From: Pipra filicauda
Taxonomy: Eukaryota > Chordata > Aves > Passeriformes > Pipridae
Assembly (NCBI RefSeq): GCF_003945595.2
Contig: NW_024104378.1
Coordinates: 930,489-994,488 of the forward strand
Reading direction: 5' to 3'
Length of the DNA stretch: 64,000 nucleotides
This document shows positions 53,301-61,199 of the stretch, piece by piece; the stretch's first letter is position 1; the number at the start of each line of letters is the position of its first letter. The position numbers were made by a program, and so were the translations under genes. Below the pieces are notes generated by a model. The model made no database searches, had not been told where the DNA came from, and worked only from the letters and a program-made list of their open reading frames with translations.

Positions 53301-56300
53301 GGTTTAGAATAGATATTAGGAAAAAATTCTTCATTGTGAGGGTGGTTAGATGCTGGAACAGGTTGCCCATAGAGGCTGTGGAATCCCCATCCCTGGAATT
53401 GTTAAATGGCAGGTTGGAGCAACCTGGTGCAGTGGAAGGTGTCCCTGCCCATGTCAGGGGGGTTTGAGCTAGATGAACTTCAAGGTCCCTTCCAACCCAG
53501 ACCATTCTGTGATTCTCTGACATAAGTGCTGTGCAGTAGCCAGGCACCCTCACTCCTGGTGATGGAGGTGGATGTCTTTACCAGGGCTGTGTGAACTACC
53601 TGTATGGAGTCAATGAGGGGATCTGGCAGACAGCCAGAGAGACAAAAGTTTTGGTCTTTTTGAGTGCCCATCTGTGAGAAAAGCATGTTATCTCATAGTA
53701 AGAAAGTTCTTCAGTTTTTTGGTAAATGGTAGAGTCGCTTTCCAGCTGATGCTTTTATTGCCACAGTGTTCTCCTATACCTTATCTGAAGCAGATCTTTT
53801 TATTTCAGTTTCAACATGTTGGAATCTGCTGAGAATACAATGCACATTTCCCCAGTGCTGGTGCTGCCAACTCTGTTGCTATGAGTAGGGTACACCCAGA
53901 CTACCTCAGCAGGCTGAATAAGAAACGCCTGAAGGTCTGTCAGGGCAGGTGAAAGCTTGAGTTCAGTCAGAAATCTTGTTAGTGCTCTGTCAGATTTTCT
54001 GCATGCTGCTTCCTTTTGAATATTCCTGGTGCCTGTGTATGTTTGTGTGTTTTAAATATTGGTGAAAAGACTCCTTGTTAAAAATACACAATGAATGTGA
54101 ATAGTCAACCATAGTACAGCTGGGAGCAATTGGATTTTATCCTTTATCAGATCCACTAGATTGGAAGAGGTACCAACTGCCTGGTTAAAAAAAACTAAGC
54201 AAACAGAAACCCCTATTCTCCCTTTCTACAGGCACTAACAGTGTTTCTGGCTATCCCAGCCATGTTTCTGTTCAGAAGGTCTGTAAGAAGCTTGATCATC
54301 TTTTGAAGATACTTTTGTCATACTTTCTAGAATAGGTCAGAACTTCTCAGGTGATACAGACTTTGCAAAATACACCTACAAAGGCATTGTTCTGCTGTCT
54401 TGTGATGGCCTGCCAACAGCAATAAAATCTGCTTTTGGAACACCGATAGTATAATGTATGTTTATGCATAGTTACTTGGGGGAAGACATGATTGCCTTTC
54501 CGTACGCTGACTGATGTGATTCAGGCACTACATACATTCTTTCTTCTTACCATTTTGTTATAATCCTCTGTACTTTGCAAATGAGCAGGAAAAATAGGGG
54601 AGAGGTTCATGCCGATGGCTGTGGGTATTGTTCATAGTCATGGTATTGCTTTTATACACCTCACCTGTGCTGGAATGTATACGGGTGCATGTTTGCATAT
54701 GTGCTTGCTAACCGTTGCGTAACTTCTTTTTTTCCTGTGAGGCACTTTATGTGAGCATTCATGCTTACTTTCCTCGTTTTTCCCATCAAGGTGCGATAGC
54801 CTATTGTACAAGGGGTTGCTTTGGTCTTTTTCTTAATATCTTTCACTTGTTCAAGAGCTTGACTCCATTATTAATCAATACCAATTCATGGAATTTCCTC
54901 ATCCAACGACTTTTAAGATATTTCATGGTTATAATTGCAATTACTATTTAATCTTAAAGATACTTGTGAATAATGATAGCATTGAGGCTTGTCTTGCCAG
55001 TCTCAAATATTAGCATGCAGAGAAACATTCAAGGCAGAATCCTGTGCTTATCTGAATTGTGAATGTAATCTCAACTTTTGTGTTAGATAACCAATTTTAT
55101 ATTTTTCACTTGAATTTCCTCAGAAGCAAAATTCTGGAAAGCACAAAACGTAGAAGTAGAGATGTAATACCACTTTGTGTTATGGCTGCTGCCGTGCATT
55201 GAAAATGACTATAGAATATTCACTTTCACTGGAATAGTATAAAAAATGTACTTTATAAAAACTGGTCATTGGCTCAGCTGTTTTGCCATGCCTTGTACTG
55301 CTGTTACGTTCTGAAATGCCACATGCAAGAGTCAGAGCTTTCAAAGCTTGACTCTGATCAAGGAACCATTACATTTAAGGTGCAAGACAGATTATCCATG
55401 TGCAGAGATACATGCATCATTCAAAAGATGCTGCTTCTGGTTTGGGATGAAAGTGGAAATAGCGTTTGGAAGTCAAAAAGCTTTGCCCTAAGCTGGCCTT
55501 CACGTTTGATTTTTTTTATAGGTCACCTACCAAGTTGCTGTTAATGATTTAGCTTGGCCTCCAGACACTCCTGAACCTATGTCTACATTGCACAATGGGC
55601 TGCTTTGAGTTGGCTCTGTATTGCCTCTGTCAGGTCATGGGGTCTATCTAAAAAATAAAGGAGGCTCTTGTTTAAGTTACAGTAATTCAGCTAGATTTTT
55701 TCAATATTGAGGAGGATATAGACTTCAGTTTATACAGGGTTTTTTAAACAACATACCAGGGACGCTTTCATACAGTAGGCGTGAATAATTACGTGTTCTT
55801 TGTAGGTTTGTTGCGTTCCTGGATACCAGTCATCCTCCAGTGCATTAACCATATTTGCCCTTTCATGTAATTTATATAATAACCTGGTGTTGTTTAGTTT
55901 GAGTGAACCTTCTGAAGATAATACCAGCAGCTTAGCACTTAACAAAAGAGAGGGCCTGAAGAAGTACAGGTCATAACCTGAGTCTTGCCAGATGTCCTGA
56001 TGTAGTTTTTCCTAAGAGTGCAGAGCATTCTGTTTAGAGACTTGCATGATTCAGAGCTTGTGATTTGCATGTTTTATGGCTTTATTTATTTCAGGGAGAA
56101 TTGCTGTACAGAAAGTGAACCACATATAAGCAAATTACTTCCTGTTCTTTGGAACTAATTTTAATTTGGGAGCGATAAAGAAAAACCTGTGACAGTGGCA
56201 ATCATCTCAACACAGGAATGCTATGATTATGTTACCTTTGCTTCTAGTTCTGGAATATTTTTTTTAGGACCTTGGCATAAACTTTTGAACTTTATTTTTG

Positions 56301-59300
56301 TAATACAGAGTATTTTGTATAAATACTATTTTATCTTTAGATCAACTATTTTTAGGATAAGATAATTTAAAATAAACTGTTAATAGAGATTACTAGGTAT
56401 TAAATATGAAAAGTGTCAGGATTCCAAGAGTTTTTCCTTTACAGCTGCTGGAATGCACAGACTTGAGGGCAGAGGGGGCAAGGAGTACTGCCTAGGTGGT
56501 ATGGGACCCCTTATGGTGTTCAGGGAAGAGCCTCTTGGGGTATTGCGAGGATTATAATATCTTTTAAGAAAGAACCAAAAACAAGGAAATAGAGGGATCA
56601 GGGAGGGGTGTGATGACATTGGAAAATAGAAGGCTAAAGGAATATTAATTGAGAAATTATATAAATGTAAAGGAACCCAAACTTTAGTAACTTAAAAAGA
56701 TTTATGAAGTTTTTGCTGTAAATAATCAAGCTGGCAGGGAGAAAAGGTATTTCTGTACATAAAAAAAATTGTATATTTTGTCCAGAAACCATTGTATTTA
56801 TTTCAAAATGGAAGCCAACAGGAACTTTTAGAAATACTTCAGTGTCGTAGGATCAGAATCGTTTAGGTTGGAAGAAGGTAGCAGGAGCAAAAAGACTCAT
56901 GAATTAATGTCTCAGACACCCTGCTGATTTGTTCTGAACCCAGGTATTTTGGTTGTGTAACTTGGCAACATGTGACATGCTCTTTATTGGAAAGTGAAGA
57001 ATTCAGAAAAACAAACCCAGAAACAATGAAACGAATCAACGCCTGTGATTAGTTCTTTGAAAGCTCTGGAAAGAAGCTACTTCTTTTTAAAAAAACAACC
57101 CAAAGGACTGATTGCTATCCTTTTGCCTTTGAATGCAAATGATGTCAGTCTTATGTTTCTATTTTTAGCTTTTTAATGATTTATTCAAGAATAATGCAAA
57201 CCGGTCTGAGAATACAGAAAGGCGACAAAATCAGAACTACTTCATGGAAATGATGACTGTAGAAGGAGTCTATGACTACCTAATGTATGTTGGTAAGAAG
57301 TGATTTCTCTTAATTATTCATATACTTCATGCCAAATGTGAAGTTCATGTTCTTTGGTAAGAAATCAAATTCTATTGTAGGACTCATATATAGCTCAGCA
57401 CTTTCAAGCATATCAATATACAACTTAGTGACACAGTCATTCCTTAGAAGACTTCCTTGTGGTGCGAGAATGTCATTTTTTTTTATCATTCATTATTGCT
57501 TAATTGTTTTGTTATGTCTCTTTCTTTCTGCATCTCAGTATTATGAACTTATGGGAGTAGGTCCCTTCGCTTTTCTCAGGTGTGCCTAGACTGCTCATAC
57601 ACTCTGGGAATGGGAATGATTTAATTAATAAAAATAGCTAAAGGAAGTATTTGATAAGCACTGTGGAGAATACCAATTTTTTCAGCGTTGCACTAACAAA
57701 ACTAAAATATTGCTTGCTTGCAATCATTGTTTTTTACTTTTGAATAAATGATTCCTTTGTCAAGAGTATCAGGAGAGCCTCATATATGTATGTCTCTGTA
57801 ACACTGCAGGTAGGGTAGTTTTCCGCATTCCTGACTGGCTGCATCATCTCTTGATGGGAGGAAGAATTCTCTTCAAAAATACATTGGAACTGTACACAGA
57901 CTATTACTTGCATTACAAATTAGAACAGCTATTTGAGGAGCACCGGTTGGTTTCTCTGATAACACTGCTGAGAGGTTAGTAATAGTTAAATCTTTGGTGT
58001 AAAAGTACTGCTTCAGTTTGATATTTGAAATCCTTTCTTTGAAGTTTCCAAGTACTAAACTCTGCAAAGCTTACTAAGCTAGTGGAGTTTTAAAAATCAA
58101 GTGTGCCTATAAAGACTGCAAAAGCTCGTTGTGGAAAGATGCTGAGTCAGCCATGTTGTCTGTTAGTGATGATTACAGAAAAAAGTACTATGAGTAGTAA
58201 TTTGCTAAGCTGTGCAAGGAACAAAAACAAAATAAAGGTTGTTTAATGTATCACAGCATGAATGTTTTATGCAGTCTTTTAAGTTACTTCACTTCTGTGC
58301 TACATCACAGTCCTTTATTGTTTCTCTTTTATTTGTCCCCTTTGTTGTCGTGGGCTTTTGAGAGGGCTTGACTGTTCTTGACCTTCGAATAAGGAAGGGG
58401 GAAAGAGGTTAAAAAAATCTAAAAAATGTCCACGCAACTCCACCTGAGTGCAGTCTGATTTAAATAAATACCACAGTCTTGCAGAAGCTCTGGCATTAAG
58501 GCAGCTCTGTTCTTATCAAGCCAAAAGGAAAACTTTTGAAAGACAAAAAAAGACAGGAGTAAGTCTTTCAGAGCCTAAAACCAAAACTGAGCACCTGTTA
58601 TTTCTGATGAACAGCGGTTCTTGCTTTCTTGTTCATAGGTAAATCTGAAATTTTTGACAGTTCCAGACAGTGTTTTTGGCACAAAGTGTGAATACTGCTT
58701 ATATGTTTGAAAGCGTAAGGGAAATTGTGAGTTAGGAGATCATAACTAACCTAAAGTAGAATTGATCCAAACTTATAAGATAGTGCTTTAAAATTTATAA
58801 AAGAATGGAAACAAATTGTGAAAAGATGATTGACCTCCATAGGAGCAGGGATTCTGGATTTGATCAGGGTAATGTAAGCAAAAGACTGTGATCTGGCAGG
58901 GCTAGAATTTCCTTCCAGTCAAGGTCATACAGAAAAGATACTCAATTTTGAAGCCACAATCCAAAACACATTTATATGTCAGTGATGTGTAGCTGCCTAA
59001 AGACTTCTTTTCAATGTGTTTTTGCTGCAGATGCCGTGTTCTGTGAGAACACTGAGCCTCGCTCTCTCCAGGATAAACAGAGGCGAGCAAAGCAGACTTT
59101 TGAAGAAATGATGAGATACATTCCAGGTTCTCTATTTCATGACTGTCTGTATGAGTGTGGTTAATTGTTCAGGCAGATATATAACCCAAATACAGTCACA
59201 TTACCTTCCCAAATCAAATAATACTTGGGCTGCTGAGATTTGAGTTGATCAGAATACTAGATGTAAAAAACCAGCAGTTCGTTTAGTCATTTAAATGTTG

Positions 59301-61162
59301 CTGACTAAGTTGTAGCGTAGTAATTAATAAAGACATGCTGATGGAAATGAAGAGCTTTACAAATGTACTTAATATCATAATTTCTTCATCTTTAGAATGT
59401 TCCTATGTTTTGTATTTTATCGAGATGAAAAATGGGTTAAAAAAGGCACACCATGAAGCCAGAAGGTACATCTGAGCTCTCCTTACACTGTATAGATGAG
59501 GGGAGAGAAGCCCATTTAATCAGAATGTAACTTTAAAAAAATCAGATTGTGGTTTATTAAACCATGCATTAGGACAATAGATTCATATTATAAAAAGTGT
59601 AATAATTACTTAGGTGTGCAGCCCTGAAGAAAAGGGAGGAAAAAAAGATGAACCAAAAGTGTGTTTGTTTTTCCATTTACCATTTGAGATAGATAAAACT
59701 TGAACTCTTTATTTAATTTAAACTGGGGGTTTTTTGTTAATAATTACTGGACTACCATAATTGCATCATACAGCTGTTTTACAGTGCTTCCTCGTGACTT
59801 GTATATTTTGGCTTTGGAATTTGGTCTAGATTTAATAGGGAAGTGCATTGGGGAAGAGGCTAAATATGAAGGCATCAGGCTTCTGTTTGATGGACTGCAG
59901 CAACCAGTGCTCAACAAACAGGTAACTCATAACATGTGAGAAACTTGCCTTTTGGCACAGGATTTCCTGAAGTGAATTTTTGGTATAGCAGAGGAGTGGG
60001 CTCTAATTCAGAGTTAAAAATAAAAAGCAGTAGTGTTGCCTTGAAGTGTCCTTAGTTTTATTTGTTTTCTTTTAGTTAACCTATGTTCTGCTGGACATTG
60101 GGATTCTAGAACTCTTTCCAGAGCTGAGTAAGGTATGTGCTAACTCTGTTCAAGAACTGCAGGATTCTTCTAGGTGCTATTGAGTCTGGTCACTGGTGTA
60201 TTTTGGCTGTTGTTCCCTTGTAATAATAATTTTAAATTTTGGGGGAAATCTTTGTTTTTCTAGTATTTGAATCTGGGTTACTTACATTTTGTTAATTAGC
60301 TCTTTCCAAATCAGCCCAGGGCCGTTTGTCTAGCATACAGCAAGTATGAGCTGTCTTTAAGTAGAATTCAACAGAGCAATCAGTGGTCGAGATCTCTGTG
60401 CTTTTCTCTTTGACTGATTTGTCTCCACTCGATTTTGTGCATTTCCCAATTCAGGAAGGGAATTCTGCATGCAGAGCTCATGTCAAGCTGCAGCATTTTT
60501 CTTGAGAATGTTTGGCAGGAGGGTGTCTTAGCCCTAGTTTGGTCACTGCAATGTTAACTCCAACTTTCCAGATAAAGGAGACAGAATTTGCCCAAGAGAA
60601 ATTGCTATATAAATGCATATCACTAGGTTTGGGATCCATCTCATATTTGTACTTATGTATATCAAACCTTTACAGGGTTTTACATAGCAATTTTACAGTT
60701 TGGTCTTCATAGTAAGCAGGAGATATTTGCTAGTTAGCTAGACAGAAAAAAAAACAAACAACCCAACAAATAAAAAAATGCCTCACTAACAGTAAATGTT
60801 GGTTGCATGAACCCTGTGTCTGAAAACTGCAAAGTGCCAGCAGTGATTTGTTTTGCATGATAAACAGAAACAAATATTAGGTATCGGAACAAGCCAGGAC
60901 ACCTTCCATTGTTTCCACTGAAATGAGGCTGGCTCAGCATGTTTGACCTACTTTGTAGCTGCCCTCCTCATGCCAGTGTTCAGACAGTTAAAAACAAGCA
61001 AAAGAGCTTGTTTCCCAGCTTTGTTTCCCAGCTGACCAAGGGAACAAGGAAGTAGCCTGGAAACTTGCGTGCTGAAAAAAAGACCTTAGACTTGCTGTTC
61101 TACTCTGCTGAAGGGGTTTTGTGTCCAGTAATAGATACAGCAGCTAATAGTGTATGTGTGTG

Positions 61163-61199
<37 letters not shown>

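Larger units (their letters stand above)
49589..57168 (+). other. SNX14 intron 23 (7.6 kb)
   Basis: The largest intron. Contains two + strand CR1 fragments (50.5 and 53.2 kb) and a small - strand CR1 tail (56.85 kb). No gene seen. Confidence 0.85.

Noticed and set aside
53113..53686. 146- and 68-codon open frames on the - strand
   Set aside because: The larger frame lies mostly antisense over a CR1 3' fragment and the smaller overlaps its end; neither resembles a protein family.
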